Shown: piece after piece, positions 31,550-40,088 of the stretch
Position numbering within the stretch: the first letter of the stretch is position 1
Layout: each line of letters starts with the position of its first letter
Source: a bacterium
GTDB lineage: Bacteria > Vulcanimicrobiota > Vulcanimicrobiia > Vulcanimicrobiales > Vulcanimicrobiaceae
Direction: 5' to 3'
Length of the DNA: 64,000 nt
NCBI GenBank assembly: GCA_021832345.1
Contig: JAKBKY010000003.1
Span: 186,001 to 250,000, forward strand
Program-made: the position numbers and the translations under genes
Notes under the pieces: generated by a model
Database searches by the model: none
The model's input: only the letters and a program-made list of their open reading frames with translations
What the model was told of the DNA's origin: nothing

Positions 31550-32460
31550 TCGAACTTGCGCAACGAACGCGCCGCATCTCGCCCTCGCGACTGCTCGAGA
31601 TCCTCGCGGCGCACGATGCCACGAGCGTCGTCGATCCGTTTATGGGCGTCCCCACGCACTTGAACTACCTCAAGCATCACGGCATCACGGTGCACGGCGG
31701 CGATCTGTTGGAATGGTTCGTCCGCGCCGGGGACGGTCTCGTCGTCAACGATCTCACCGTTCTGCGCGACGCGGAGATTGCGGAGATCGTCGAGATGCTT
31801 CCGGGACGCATCTATCCCATCGAACTCTTTAAGGCATGGGAAGGCGTGTTCTTTACCGAGGAGCAGTGCGTTTATCTTGGGGTCTGGCACGATAACGTGC
31901 GCAACCTACGCAGCGACGGTCAGACGGGGCTTGCCGTCTATGCCCTCTGGAACGTCTTCTGCTATTGGCTGGAAAAGGCACGCTTCCCCGACGACATGCC
32001 CGATGTGGCACCAAGCGAACTTGCGTGGTCCTATATGCAGCAAACGGAACGTTGGGTTGCGCCGAACAATAAACGCAATACGGTCCGCCATGCCGACGTC
32101 CTCACCACCATCGGCGAGTTGCGCGCCGATGCCCTCTTTCTCGCCCCGCCGGCTCGTAACGCATTCCACAACGCGGATACGCGGATCTGGATGTGGGAGG
32201 CGTGGTGGCAGGCTAATCCCTACTTCACCATCGAGTACGCGTATCGGAACTCGCTCTTCGGCGCACGCAGCTCGGAGCCGCACACCTATGCGCACGCACT
32301 CGTGAGCGTTGTTTCAGCCGCCGACGCCTACCCTCTGCTGATCGTGCAGACGACCGAGCAGCGCATCGGCGAAATCGAACCGATCCTGCGCAACGCGCGC
32401 CCGAATCTAGAGATTATCGCACCTTACCCAAACGAAATATACCTGGTCGCAAAGCGCTAG
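31546..32460 (+). CDS. D12-class DNA adenine methylase-like protein with degraded catalytic motif
   Basis: 304 residues. The order of features follows the D12/COG3392 adenine methylases: a SAM-motif-like SVVDPFMGVPTHLNYLKHHGITVHGGD (27-53), a VVNDL strand, FFTEEQCVYLGVWHDNVRNL, a helical LAVYALWNVFCYWLEKARF segment, then ADALFLAPPARNAFH near residue 200 where active enzymes have DPPY. The Asp and Tyr of DPPY are replaced (APPA), so methyl transfer is doubtful. Overlaps the preceding HD-GYP-like gene as ATGA and the convergent small membrane gene by 4 bases. The family assignment is by eye and moderately certain. Confidence 0.55.
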   Translation: MIELAQRTRRISPSRLLEILAAHDATSVVDPFMGVPTHLNYLKHHGITVHGGDLLEWFVRAGDGLVVNDLTVLRDAEIAEIVEMLPGRIYPIELFKAWEGVFFTEEQCVYLGVWHDNVRNLRSDGQTGLAVYALWNVFCYWLEKARFPDDMPDVAPSELAWSYMQQTERWVAPNNKRNTVRHADVLTTIGELRADALFLAPPARNAFHNADTRIWMWEAWWQANPYFTIEYAYRNSLFGARSSEPHTYAHALVSVVSAADAYPLLIVQTTEQRIGEIEPILRNARPNLEIIAPYPNEIYLVAKR

Positions 32461-32642
32461 TTCCGAGCATTGACCTGGAAACGATACCAAATCAGCGAGA
32501 GTACCGCTAATCCCCAGAACAGGATAAGATGCTTTATGTGATGGCCGTGTCCGGCCGACGTAAAGACTTGAATCACACCGAGAGCGTAGAGCAGTCCGAG
32601 CACGAAGAAAACCACGACCAAGATCAACGCGAGTGCTTTCAT
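32457..32642 (-). CDS. small two-helix membrane protein
   Basis: 61 residues: helix 1 about 2-23 (LALILVVVFFVLGLLYALGVI), a short loop with the His cluster GHGHHIKH, helix 2 about 38-52 (LILFWGLAVLSLIWYRF). The ATG overlaps the uppP stop as ATGA, so it is co-translated with UppP. The function is unknown; context suggests an accessory to undecaprenyl-phosphate recycling, but this is only proximity. Confidence 0.7.
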   Translation of the reverse strand: MKALALILVVVFFVLGLLYALGVIQVFTSAGHGHHIKHLILFWGLAVLSLIWYRFQVNARN

Positions 32643-33499
32643 CGAATATACCCCATGCGAGCAAGTGTAAAGCAGAATGCGCCAAAGAGCAGGCAATACC
32701 AGCCGAATGGCCGCAGATCATTCGTACGAAAATAGCGAGTGAGAAACGCCACCGATGCGTAGGCCGCAATGCCTGCCACGACGCCGCCGGTCAGTGCCTC
32801 CGAAAGCGCCACATGCGCACCGGCCGCGAAGAGATCGGGCACCTTGAGCAACGCCGCCGCCAAGATGACGGGGGTTGCGAGCATGAACGAATAGCGTGCG
32901 GCGTCCTCATGGTCTAAATCACTGAGCAATCCCGCCACCATCGCCGCGCCCGAACGAGAGATGCCGGGCAGCAGCGCAAACGATTCTCCAAATCCCACCC
33001 ACACCGCTTGCGCCCAGCTCAAGCGTTCGATCGGTTTGTCGACTCGACCAAGTGCCCTGCGTTGGCGACGGCGCAGATACTCTCCCAAGAACATCATCAG
33101 ACCGTTGAGCATAAGAAAGAGCGCCACCGGCTCAACGGAGCCAAAGAGCGCCTGGACGCGTTTCTGCAAGAACAGGCCGAGCAAGCCCACGGGAATTGTG
33201 GCGACAATCAATAACCAGCCGAGTCGCTCGTCCTTATCATTGGAAAGCTTCCCGCTCATGATGCTGCGCAGGACCCCCCGGACGATGCGCCACCACGCCT
33301 CGCGATAGAAGACGATCAGCGCGAGCGCCGTTCCCAGATGTAAGGTGACAACGAAGGGGAGAAAGGTCGGCCCCGCACGGCGAATGTTCGTCCAGTGAAG
33401 CAGGGCCGGCACCAGTATGGTATGGCCAAGACTGCTGATGGGAAAGAGTTCGCTCACTCCCTGAAGGAGTGCCAAAATAAGCGCTTGAGCAAAGGTCAC
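32639..33499 (-). CDS. uppP: undecaprenyl-diphosphatase (BacA/UppP)
   Basis: 286 residues, polytopic membrane protein with about eight helices. Catalytic motifs: LLQGVSELFPISSLGH (QGxxExxPISSxxH) and LLPGISRSGAAMVAGLL. It removes the pyrophosphate from C55-PP so the lipid carrier can be reused in wall synthesis. E-L-F in place of the usual E-F-L is a small variation. A second, unrelated phosphatase (BcrC-like) is encoded at the right end of the window. Confidence 0.95.
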   Translation of the reverse strand: MTFAQALILALLQGVSELFPISSLGHTILVPALLHWTNIRRAGPTFLPFVVTLHLGTALALIVFYREAWWRIVRGVLRSIMSGKLSNDKDERLGWLLIVATIPVGLLGLFLQKRVQALFGSVEPVALFLMLNGLMMFLGEYLRRRQRRALGRVDKPIERLSWAQAVWVGFGESFALLPGISRSGAAMVAGLLSDLDHEDAARYSFMLATPVILAAALLKVPDLFAAGAHVALSEALTGGVVAGIAAYASVAFLTRYFRTNDLRPFGWYCLLFGAFCFTLARMGYIR

Positions 33500-33582
33500 G
33501 GGCGGACGATTACGCCTCCGCCCGGCATGCGGCCTCCTCTCTCAGGGAGGATTGGCGCAGCGAACAACCTAAGCGGCGGATA

Positions 33583-33969
33583 GTGGAAAAGCCCACGCCG
33601 GATCTCGGCGGCGAACAACTGGCACGGCGCTTCGAACGCGTCGGAGATAGCCTGCTGGTCGCCTACAGCATCGGCGATGACTTCGCACCCGAGTTTACGG
33701 AAACGTACGACATCGCCCTCGGCGGAATGGCGATGCTGACCAACGCCGAACTTCCGGCGAGCGAGCCGATCTCGGTGCAGATCGAGTTACGTGGAGACGC
33801 GCACCCGACGCTGCGTTTGCGCGGAGTCGTGCGTTGGTCTCGCTTCGATCCGATGCTGCAGCACTATCGCACGGGGGTCGCCTTTCTCGACGTCGACGAC
33901 GAGCTGCGCGTCCACCTGCAGCGCTATATCGACACCTTGCACCTGCTGCGTGATATGGGCGTTCTCTAG
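33583..33969 (+). CDS. PilZ-domain protein (probable c-di-GMP receptor)
   Basis: 128 residues. PilZ features: an N-terminal RRFER (RxxxR-like) around residue 16, then YDIALGGMAMLTN in the position of the D/NxSxxG motif, then the VVRWSRFDP...TGVAFLDVDDE strands. The serine of DxSxxG is alanine here, which is tolerated in some PilZ proteins. GTG start. Convergent with the tonB gene. With the HD-GYP proteins in the window it suggests active c-di-GMP signalling, although no GGDEF domain is present here. Confidence 0.85.
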   Translation: MEKPTPDLGGEQLARRFERVGDSLLVAYSIGDDFAPEFTETYDIALGGMAMLTNAELPASEPISVQIELRGDAHPTLRLRGVVRWSRFDPMLQHYRTGVAFLDVDDELRVHLQRYIDTLHLLRDMGVL

Positions 33970-33983
33970 CCGTCTCCATTCCT

Positions 33984-34595
33984 CTACCAAGCGATAAACT
34001 GCACGCGGAACGTGTAACTACCGGCCACGGGACGGCACTTGCGGGTGGCGGGAGCGTACTCGGCCCGGCGGGCCATCTCCGCCGCGAGGCTATCCAACCC
34101 TGGATTGCCGGTGCCGACGACGATCTGGGTACCGACAACGCGGCCGTGAGCGTCGAGTTGCACCTTGACGACAGCCGTGCCGCTATCGGCCTGGGCACGC
34201 AGTGCCGGTGAAATCGCCGGCGGCTCGGGCGTGGCCACGATGAACGCCGGCACCGGTCCGCAGCGCGGCGCGCGACTCAGAGGGTGCGGCGGCGGCGGTG
34301 GCGGGGTCTGCGTCGGCACCGCCGTCGCGGCGGCACGGGGCGGCCTGGCTTTCGCTTGAGTCCCATGCAGGGCCGGGCGCCGCAGCGGGGCAGCGGGCCG
34401 CGGCCGCGCCGTCGGTGCCGGCGTTGGGGTGGGGTGCGTGATCCGCAGAGTCCGAGGCTCCTGAATCTGCACGATCTGCACCGCGCGCCGGGCGAGCGTG
34501 AAGGGCCAACGCACGACCCCGGCCACAATCAGATGCAGCAGCACCGAAACCAGGATGGCAGCGACGAGCAGGGCACGCCTACGGCGAAGGGTCAT
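33984..34595 (-). CDS. energy transducer TonB (second TonB of cluster)
   Basis: 203 residues: membrane helix about 10-30 (LVAAILVSVLLHLIVAGVV), a Pro/Arg/Ala-rich spacer about 40-110, then a TonB C-terminal domain: SGTAVVKVQLDAHGRVVGTQIVVGTGNPGLDSLAAEMARRAEYAPATRKCRPVAGSYTFRVQF. The domain couples the proton motive force to outer-membrane receptors. Last gene of the exbB-exbD-exbD-tonB-tonB series. The two cysteines (one in the spacer, one in KCRP) could form a disulfide, as in the other TonB. Confidence 0.88.
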   Translation of the reverse strand: MTLRRRRALLVAAILVSVLLHLIVAGVVRWPFTLARRAVQIVQIQEPRTLRITHPTPTPAPTARPRPAAPLRRPALHGTQAKARPPRAAATAVPTQTPPPPPPHPLSRAPRCGPVPAFIVATPEPPAISPALRAQADSGTAVVKVQLDAHGRVVGTQIVVGTGNPGLDSLAAEMARRAEYAPATRKCRPVAGSYTFRVQFIAW

Positions 34596-34675
34596 GCGAG
34601 ATGGTCGAGCTTATCAATGCGAACGGGCGCTCCCTGCCGGAAGCGCCCGCCGCTGTATCCCGCCGACGGGGGAAC

Positions 34676-35401
34676 CTACGTGAACTGGGCCTGGAACAGG
34701 TAGGTCCCACCGGTCGGCTTGCAGTTCTTGATCGCCGGAGCGTAGGACGACGCCTGTGCTGCGCGCAGCGCCGCCTGGTCGAAGGCCATGTACCCCGATG
34801 ACTTTGCAATAGAGGCCTTCACCACGGCTCCGGTCTTGCTGAGCGTAATCTCAACCTCGACGACCACCGGTCCCAACCCCTGTCCCAACTCAGACGAGGG
34901 ATAACTCGCCGCGACCGTTTGCGTGGGGTAGGCGTCCCGGAAGGGCACCGCGCACGCCGGAGCCGCGGTCGGCGCAGGGGTCGGCGCAGGCGAAGCGGTT
35001 CCAACCCCGGCGGGTACACCGTTCTCGCTGCCGGACTTGGGCGGGACATAGGTGGTCGTCGACGGGCCCGATCCACTATTGCTCGTCTTGGGCACGTTGA
35101 TCTTGAGCTTGGGTGGCGCCTGGGGTTGCTTGATCGGCTTTGGCGGCGGTGTCGCCGGCGCCGGCGTCGGCGTCGGCGGCGGGGTCGGCGTCGGCGGCGG
35201 AGGCGTCGGCAGCTTGATGGGCGGCTTCCTCTTCTGAACCGTCACTGTCCTGACGGTGTGCGACTCATGGTGCTGGGTGATATCCGGCAAGAACGGCGCA
35301 ATGGCCGCATGCAAGACCAGCGAGAAGACGAACGCCCAGCCCAGGAAGTTGCGAACCCTTTCACCAGTCGTGATGAAGGGAGAGTTCTTGCGGTTGGCCA
35401 T
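34676..35401 (-). CDS. energy transducer TonB (first TonB of cluster)
   Basis: 241 residues: short N-terminus, membrane helix about 18-38 (FLGWAFVFSLVLHAAIAPFL), a PTP/PPP-rich rigid spacer about 60-95, a Ser/Gly/Thr-rich segment, and a TonB C-terminal domain (VVVEVEITLSKTGAVVKASIAKSSGYMAFDQAALRAAQASSYAPAIKNCKPTGGTYLFQAQF). It begins 3 bases after the exbD stop. Cysteines at ACAVPF and NCKP match the pair in the neighbouring TonB, suggesting a shared disulfide. Confidence 0.92.
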   Translation of the reverse strand: MANRKNSPFITTGERVRNFLGWAFVFSLVLHAAIAPFLPDITQHHESHTVRTVTVQKRKPPIKLPTPPPPTPTPPPTPTPAPATPPPKPIKQPQAPPKLKINVPKTSNSGSGPSTTTYVPPKSGSENGVPAGVGTASPAPTPAPTAAPACAVPFRDAYPTQTVAASYPSSELGQGLGPVVVEVEITLSKTGAVVKASIAKSSGYMAFDQAALRAAQASSYAPAIKNCKPTGGTYLFQAQFT

Positions 35402-35404
35402 GAA

Positions 35405-35824
35405 CTACTGAGTGGCTCCCGTCCCTTGGATGTGGTTGGCAAGACCGAACTTGGTCAACCCGGCGCTCTTTGCAGCATTCATCACTTGCAAAATCGTGCC
35501 ATAGTCGGCCTTGGGATCGGCCTTGATGATGACGCTCTTGAAGTTGTGCCCGGTCGCGCTTGCCAGAGCCGCAAAGGCGCTCGCGGCCTGTTGAATCGTC
35601 ACGGTGTTGGAACCGATCTGGATATTGTCCTTTGCGTCGACCAACACGACGATCTGCGATGGGATGACCCGATGCTTGTTGTAGGCATTGGGAAGCGTCG
35701 GCTCCTTCGTCACCGAAGCGAGAATGATGAAGATGATCAGCAAGACCAACAGCACGTCGGTGAACGGCGTGATGTTGATGGTCGACATCACCTCTTCTTC
35801 AGCTTGACCTGTCGAAACGGCCAC
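35405..35824 (-). CDS. exbD: ExbD/TolR-type biopolymer transport protein (copy 2)
   Basis: 139 residues: a single membrane helix from NITPFTDVLLVLLIIF with the proton-relay aspartate D23, then a periplasmic domain. It forms the ion-conducting stator with ExbB. It lies 27 bases after the other exbD; the helix regions are nearly identical while the periplasmic parts differ, as seen when two ExbDs form mixed complexes or serve different TonBs. Confidence 0.94.
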   Translation of the reverse strand: MAVSTGQAEEEVMSTINITPFTDVLLVLLIIFIILASVTKEPTLPNAYNKHRVIPSQIVVLVDAKDNIQIGSNTVTIQQAASAFAALASATGHNFKSVIIKADPKADYGTILQVMNAAKSAGLTKFGLANHIQGTGATQ

Positions 35825-35851
35825 GTACGGTACCTTTCTCTACGACGGCGT

Positions 35852-36262
35852 TTAGGAGCTGACGAATCCGACGTTGGTCAGATGGGCGATCTTGGCCGCA
35901 TCCAGGATGCGGATGATCACTCCATACGGCGCCTTGGCGTCGGCGATAATCGAGACGGGTTTGCCCGGTTTCTTGCGCGCGGTCGCAGCCATCACCGCAT
36001 AGATCCCTTTGGTGTTGGTCTTCGTACCGTCCACAAAGATGACGCCCTTATCGTTGACGTCGACCTGAATGTTAGTCTTGTTGTTGTTCTGTTGCGCGCT
36101 GTTATTGCTGTGGTTAGCCAACTGTTTCTCGAAACCCGGCGGCGCCTCGATGGCCGCCAGGATCATGAAGATGATCAGCAGGACCAACAGCACGTCGGTG
36201 AACGGCGTGATGTTGATCTCCGCCATCACCTCTTCGTCTTGTTTGGCTGAGAGGAGCGACAC
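35852..36262 (-). CDS. exbD: ExbD/TolR-type biopolymer transport protein (copy 1)
   Basis: 136 residues with the same plan as its neighbour: EEVMAEINITPFTDVLLVLLIIF (proton-relay D23), a Gln/Asn-rich linker (NHSNNSAQQNNNKTN) and a periplasmic domain ending in IRILDAAKIAHLTNVGFVSS. Starts 15 bases after the exbB stop. Confidence 0.94.
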   Translation of the reverse strand: MSLLSAKQDEEVMAEINITPFTDVLLVLLIIFMILAAIEAPPGFEKQLANHSNNSAQQNNNKTNIQVDVNDKGVIFVDGTKTNTKGIYAVMAATARKKPGKPVSIIADAKAPYGVIIRILDAAKIAHLTNVGFVSS

Positions 36263-36277
36263 GGGAACCCTCTCGGT

Positions 36278-36946
36278 TTACTTCGACGCCGCGGTCGGTT
36301 TATAGAGGTCGGTCGGAATCGGAGCGCCGGTGTTGTGGAAGTGCAACATCTCGGCGAGCTGATTGGCCGCAACGATCATCTCTTGGTTGAACGTCTTGAT
36401 GCGCGTCTTGAAGAGGTTGAAGAAGATGACGGCGATGATCGCAACGACCAGACCGCTGAAGGTCGTGATCAGTGCCTCGGAGACGCCTGCCGCCACGACC
36501 GCCGGGGTCGAGTTGCCTTTGAGCGCGATATCCTGGAAGGCGCGGATGATCCCGAGCACCGTACCGGCCAACCCCACGAACGGCGCGATGACGGCGATCG
36601 TTCCGATGATCCCGAGGTTGCGCTCCAGCGCGTTGAGGTGTTCCATCAACGCAATCGAGAGGGCGTCGGTGATGTCGGCACGGTTCTTCTCACCACGTGC
36701 CAAACCAAACTCCAGGATGCGCGGCAGCATACCCTTCTGCTGATGGCAGAGCTTGACGGCACCGGGCAAGTCGTCGGCCGCGATCTTCTGGCCGAGCTGG
36801 CGTAACAACGCCTTGGTATCGCCGTGTTGCGACTGGAAGAAGAGCAGCCGTTCGATGACGACGGCCACCACGGTAATCGACAGGACGAGCAAGATCCACA
36901 TATCAAAGCCGCCCTGGTGCATGATACTTAAGAAACCTTGAAACAC
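36278..36946 (-). CDS. exbB: ExbB/TolQ/MotA-family proton channel protein
   Basis: 222 residues with three membrane helices: about 12-34 (MWILLVLSITVVAVVIERLLF), about 107-130 (IGTIAVIAPFVGLAGTVLGII) and about 152-175 (LITTFSGLVVAIIAVIFF). APFVGLAGTVLGIIRAF is the family signature. With ExbD it converts proton flow into TonB movement. I took the GTG at 36946; an ATG at 36922 is also possible. Confidence 0.93.
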   Translation of the reverse strand: MFQGFLSIMHQGGFDMWILLVLSITVVAVVIERLLFFQSQHGDTKALLRQLGQKIAADDLPGAVKLCHQQKGMLPRILEFGLARGEKNRADITDALSIALMEHLNALERNLGIIGTIAVIAPFVGLAGTVLGIIRAFQDIALKGNSTPAVVAAGVSEALITTFSGLVVAIIAVIFFNLFKTRIKTFNQEMIVAANQLAEMLHFHNTGAPIPTDLYKPTAASK

Positions 36947-37026
36947 GAGTGTTTCGACCCCTCCCCTTGCGGGCAATGTAAAGTGCGCTTGGAGGCCGGA
37001 CGTTTGGCCCACCCTCCCCGAAAGTC

Positions 37027-38355
37027 CTACTTGATGTTGCTCTTAATGAACGTGGCGATCTGGAGGACCAACGCCTCGTTACCTGCAGCCTTGGCGAGCT
37101 CCTGCGCCTTCTTCAAATAGCGCAGCGACTTCGCCTTCGTCCCCGCATCGTGGTTCCCCGCCCACACGCCCGCCAGCGCGATGCCGGCCGCAAAGTTTGC
37201 CTCTGCATCGTTGGGCGCTGCGGCCACGGCTTTCTCACCGTAGCTCTGGATCTTGTTGTAATCGGGGTGCTTGCCGCCGGCCAGCGCAAAGACCGCCAAG
37301 GTATCGGCCGTCGCGGTGGTCTGCGGGTCGCCCAAGGCCGCCGCTTGCTCGTAGTTCTTAACCGCCTCTTGACGTTTGCCGGCCTTGACTGCCGCCAACC
37401 CCGCCTGGATGTCGCTTGCCCCTAAGATACGCGCCGGCAGTGGGCTGGTCGGGTCAAGCACGCGGATCTCCGTGGAGATCTTCTGCGCATTGACGGGATC
37501 GTGTGCCGCAATATACGCCTGCAGCAACGCCGCATCGAGATTCACCTTCGACTGCAGATTCGTTTTGGGCGCAGCAAAGGCCAGCGCTCGCGCCTGCTTG
37601 AGGTTGGCAATCGCAGCGACAACCTGCTGGTTGGCCAATTGCGCCATGCCCAGAGCATAGAACGCATTGGCATCTTTCTTCATCGCCAGCCCCCTCGCAG
37701 CGTAACTCAGGGCAAGGGTCGGGTTCGTCCCCTTCACGGCCACTGCGGCGTTGGAGAACGCACGCGCGGCGACGGCTGAGTACATCTTCTCGATCGTCGG
37801 CACTTTGGCAAATGCCGCCGCCGCGCCGGCGTAATCATTCAAGAAGTAATCCGCCGTTGCCAGTTGTTGCAACACTACGGCATTGCCCGGCGTGATGAGT
37901 AACTGCGCATCGGCCTGGCTCTTTACCTGTGCGTACTTGCCGGAGCGAATTAAGGCCGCGATCTGAGCCTCGGGGGTACTCTGTGCCGACGCTACGGCGG
38001 CGCTGCCTCCCATAAATTTGAGGGTGAAGTCGTAGAACGCCTCCACCGGCCGATTCCCACGGTGTGCCGGGCGATAGCTCGAGCGATTGGCGATATCGAT
38101 GGCCGCCGCGTTGTCGCCCGGATTGGACGACCTGAGAATCTTGACCACCTGATGCAAGCCGTTGGTATGCACGAGGACCTTCAGAACCACGATGCCGGGG
38201 CCGGCGATCGCCTTTCGCGGCTTCGCCTGAACGATGAGTTTCGGCGGCACGTATTGGTTCGCGTAGGGCGACGCAGCGAAGGCACCGGCAGGCGCAAGTG
38301 CGGCCAGGAGCGCGGCCGTCGTGCCGAGAGCGGTGATTCGAAGCGATAGGTTCAT
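37027..38355 (-). CDS. exported TonB-C-like/TPR protein, first gene of the TonB cluster
   Basis: 442 residues from an ATG with AGAGG 6 bases upstream. Signal peptide (about 1-28, ALLAALAPAGAFAA), a TonB-C-like domain (about 35-120: PPKLIVQAKPRKAIAGPGIVVLKVLVHTNGLHQVVKIL ... SSYRPAHRGNRPVEAFYDFTLKF), then TPR-like helical repeats to the end. It is likely periplasmic and linked to the ExbBD-TonB system by position and by the shared fold. Fusing a TonB-C-like domain to TPRs without a membrane anchor is unusual. Confidence 0.75.
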   Translation of the reverse strand: MNLSLRITALGTTAALLAALAPAGAFAASPYANQYVPPKLIVQAKPRKAIAGPGIVVLKVLVHTNGLHQVVKILRSSNPGDNAAAIDIANRSSYRPAHRGNRPVEAFYDFTLKFMGGSAAVASAQSTPEAQIAALIRSGKYAQVKSQADAQLLITPGNAVVLQQLATADYFLNDYAGAAAAFAKVPTIEKMYSAVAARAFSNAAVAVKGTNPTLALSYAARGLAMKKDANAFYALGMAQLANQQVVAAIANLKQARALAFAAPKTNLQSKVNLDAALLQAYIAAHDPVNAQKISTEIRVLDPTSPLPARILGASDIQAGLAAVKAGKRQEAVKNYEQAAALGDPQTTATADTLAVFALAGGKHPDYNKIQSYGEKAVAAAPNDAEANFAAGIALAGVWAGNHDAGTKAKSLRYLKKAQELAKAAGNEALVLQIATFIKSNIK

Positions 38356-38398
38356 CGGGTACCTCTTACTGGTGTGCGAGTTCATGACGATCGTGGCC

Positions 38399-39319
38399 CT
38401 AGAGCAGCCGCGTACCGTTCGTCTGATAAGGAACGAATCCTAGAGCCGTTTCGATGCGTTCCGGCAGGGAAACGAGTTTGGGCATCCGGCGGCCGACGGC
38501 TGCCGCAACCGGCGCCAGAGCCGCCGTGAGCTCGGCGAACTCCCCCGGTCGTAACGACTGGGGACCATCCGAGGCCGCCGAAGCCGGATCGGGGTGCACT
38601 TCGATGAGGAGGCCATCCGCCCCGGCTGCCACCGCGGCGAGCGCCATCGCAGGGACCAGAGCCGCAGCCCCCGTGCCGTGCGAGGGATCGACGATGATCG
38701 GGAGGTGGCTGCGCTCGCGCAGGAGCGGCACGACACTCAAGTCGAGCAGATTACGCGTCGCCGGATCGAACGAACGAACGCCTCGCTCGCAGAGCACCAC
38801 TTGGGGATTGCCGGCGACCAGCAGGTACTCGGCTGCGGCCAGCCACTCGTCGACCGTCGCGCAGAGGCCACGCTTGAGCAGCACCGGTTTGCCGGCCTCG
38901 CCGACGGCACGCAGCAACGGGAAGTTCTGCATATTTCGCGCACCGATCTGTAAGAGATCCGCATGCGCTGCGACGAGTTCTACGTCCCGAGGATCGAGCA
39001 CTTCGGTCACGACGGCAAGGCCATACCGATCGGCCGCCGAGCGCAAGAGCCGTAGCCCCTCGGCGCCCAGCCCTTGGAAGGCATAGGGTGAGGTTCTCGG
39101 CTTGAAGGCGCCGCCGCGTAAGACGCCGGCGCCGGCCAGCGCGACACGAGCGGCGACTTCATCGATCTGCTCGGCCGACTCGACCGCGCACGGCCCGGCA
39201 CAGATCGCCAGCGTCTCGCCGCCGAAGGTGGCTCCATTGGGCAAGCCGACGAGGGTTCTATCGGCGCCGAGACCGCGGCGTACCAGTTCATAGGCGGGAG
39301 TAGAGCGAGATGAGGACAC
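38399..39319 (-). CDS. aroF: 3-deoxy-7-phosphoheptulonate (DAHP) synthase, AroAbeta/DAHPS-KDO8PS type
   Basis: 306 residues. First step of the shikimate pathway: PEP plus erythrose 4-phosphate. Motifs: CAGPCAVESAEQIDEVA, LRGGAFKPRTSPYAFQGLG, VVTEVLDPRDVELVAAHADLLQIGARNMQNFPLLRAVG, PVLLKRGLCATVDEWLAAAEYLL, LPIIVDPSHGTGAAALVPAMALAAVAAGADGLLIEVHPDP. The N-terminal ferredoxin-like regulatory domain of the Thermotoga type is reduced to about 30 residues. Confidence 0.95.
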   Translation of the reverse strand: MSSSRSTPAYELVRRGLGADRTLVGLPNGATFGGETLAICAGPCAVESAEQIDEVAARVALAGAGVLRGGAFKPRTSPYAFQGLGAEGLRLLRSAADRYGLAVVTEVLDPRDVELVAAHADLLQIGARNMQNFPLLRAVGEAGKPVLLKRGLCATVDEWLAAAEYLLVAGNPQVVLCERGVRSFDPATRNLLDLSVVPLLRERSHLPIIVDPSHGTGAAALVPAMALAAVAAGADGLLIEVHPDPASAASDGPQSLRPGEFAELTAALAPVAAAVGRRMPKLVSLPERIETALGFVPYQTNGTRLL

Positions 39320-39326
39320 GACCGGC

Positions 39327-40055
39327 CTATCCTAACACGCTCTCGTCGACGGCGCTGCGCAGGGCGCGGACTTCGCGCTCCGAGAGCGGTCGCGTGTGCC
39401 CGATCGGCAGATCGCCCAGTGCTACCGGGCCGAAGCGCAAGCGCACGAGCGAGGCCACCGGATGGCCGAGTGTCTCAAACATCTTGCGAATCTGCCGGTT
39501 GCGCCCCTCGTGGATCGTCAGATCGACCAGGGTCGAATCGCGACGAGCTGCGACGACCCGAACCCGCGCTGCGGCGGCGCGAAACTCCGGTGTCTTTACC
39601 CCTGCATGCAGCGCCTGAATCTCTTCCTCCGCCAGGCGCCCGCGTAGGGCCGCGCGGTAGGTCTTCTCGACGCCGAAGCGCGGGTGCAGCAGACGATGGC
39701 CCAGATCGCCGTCATCGGTAAATAAGAGCAGCCCCGAGGTATCGTAATCGAGCCGGCCTACAGGCACGACTCGGGGAAGATCGCGCGGGAGCAGATCGGC
39801 GACGGTTCGGCGCCCCCGCGGATCGTGCATCGTGGTCATCACCCCAACCGGCTTGTTCAGCACAAGGTACGTCCGGTCCGAGGATACCTCGACGCTGCGG
39901 CCATCCATCTCGACCCGATCGCCGTCCTCAAGGCACGTTCCAAGTTCGCGAATAACGCGCCCGTTGACGCGCACACGGCCCGCCACGATGAACTCTTCGG
40001 CTGCACGCCGCGATGCCACCCCGGCGTGCGCCAAATACTTCTGCAAACGCATCAT
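39327..40055 (-). CDS. rluB: 23S rRNA pseudouridine synthase, RluB/RsuA family
   Basis: 242 residues. N-terminal S4 domain (MRLQKYLAHAGVASRRAAEEFIVAGRVRVNG), then the pseudouridine synthase domain with YLVLNKPVGVMTT, VGRLDYDTSGLLLFTDDGDL (catalytic D) and IHEGRNRQIRKMFETLGHPV. It modifies the peptidyl-transferase region of 23S rRNA (RluB) or 16S rRNA (RsuA); RluB is favoured by overall pattern. Lies between rho and aroF on the same strand. Confidence 0.93.
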   Translation of the reverse strand: MMRLQKYLAHAGVASRRAAEEFIVAGRVRVNGRVIRELGTCLEDGDRVEMDGRSVEVSSDRTYLVLNKPVGVMTTMHDPRGRRTVADLLPRDLPRVVPVGRLDYDTSGLLLFTDDGDLGHRLLHPRFGVEKTYRAALRGRLAEEEIQALHAGVKTPEFRAAAARVRVVAARRDSTLVDLTIHEGRNRQIRKMFETLGHPVASLVRLRFGPVALGDLPIGHTRPLSEREVRALRSAVDESVLG

Positions 40056-40088
40056 GCGCGAGCAAACCTCGTCGCGGCGCGCCTCGCC

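Noticed and set aside
34919-36250. Long plus-strand open frame (443 codons) opposite tonB/exbD
   Set aside because: It is Arg-rich and repetitive, with no family features, and is fully antisense to well-supported ExbD and TonB genes.
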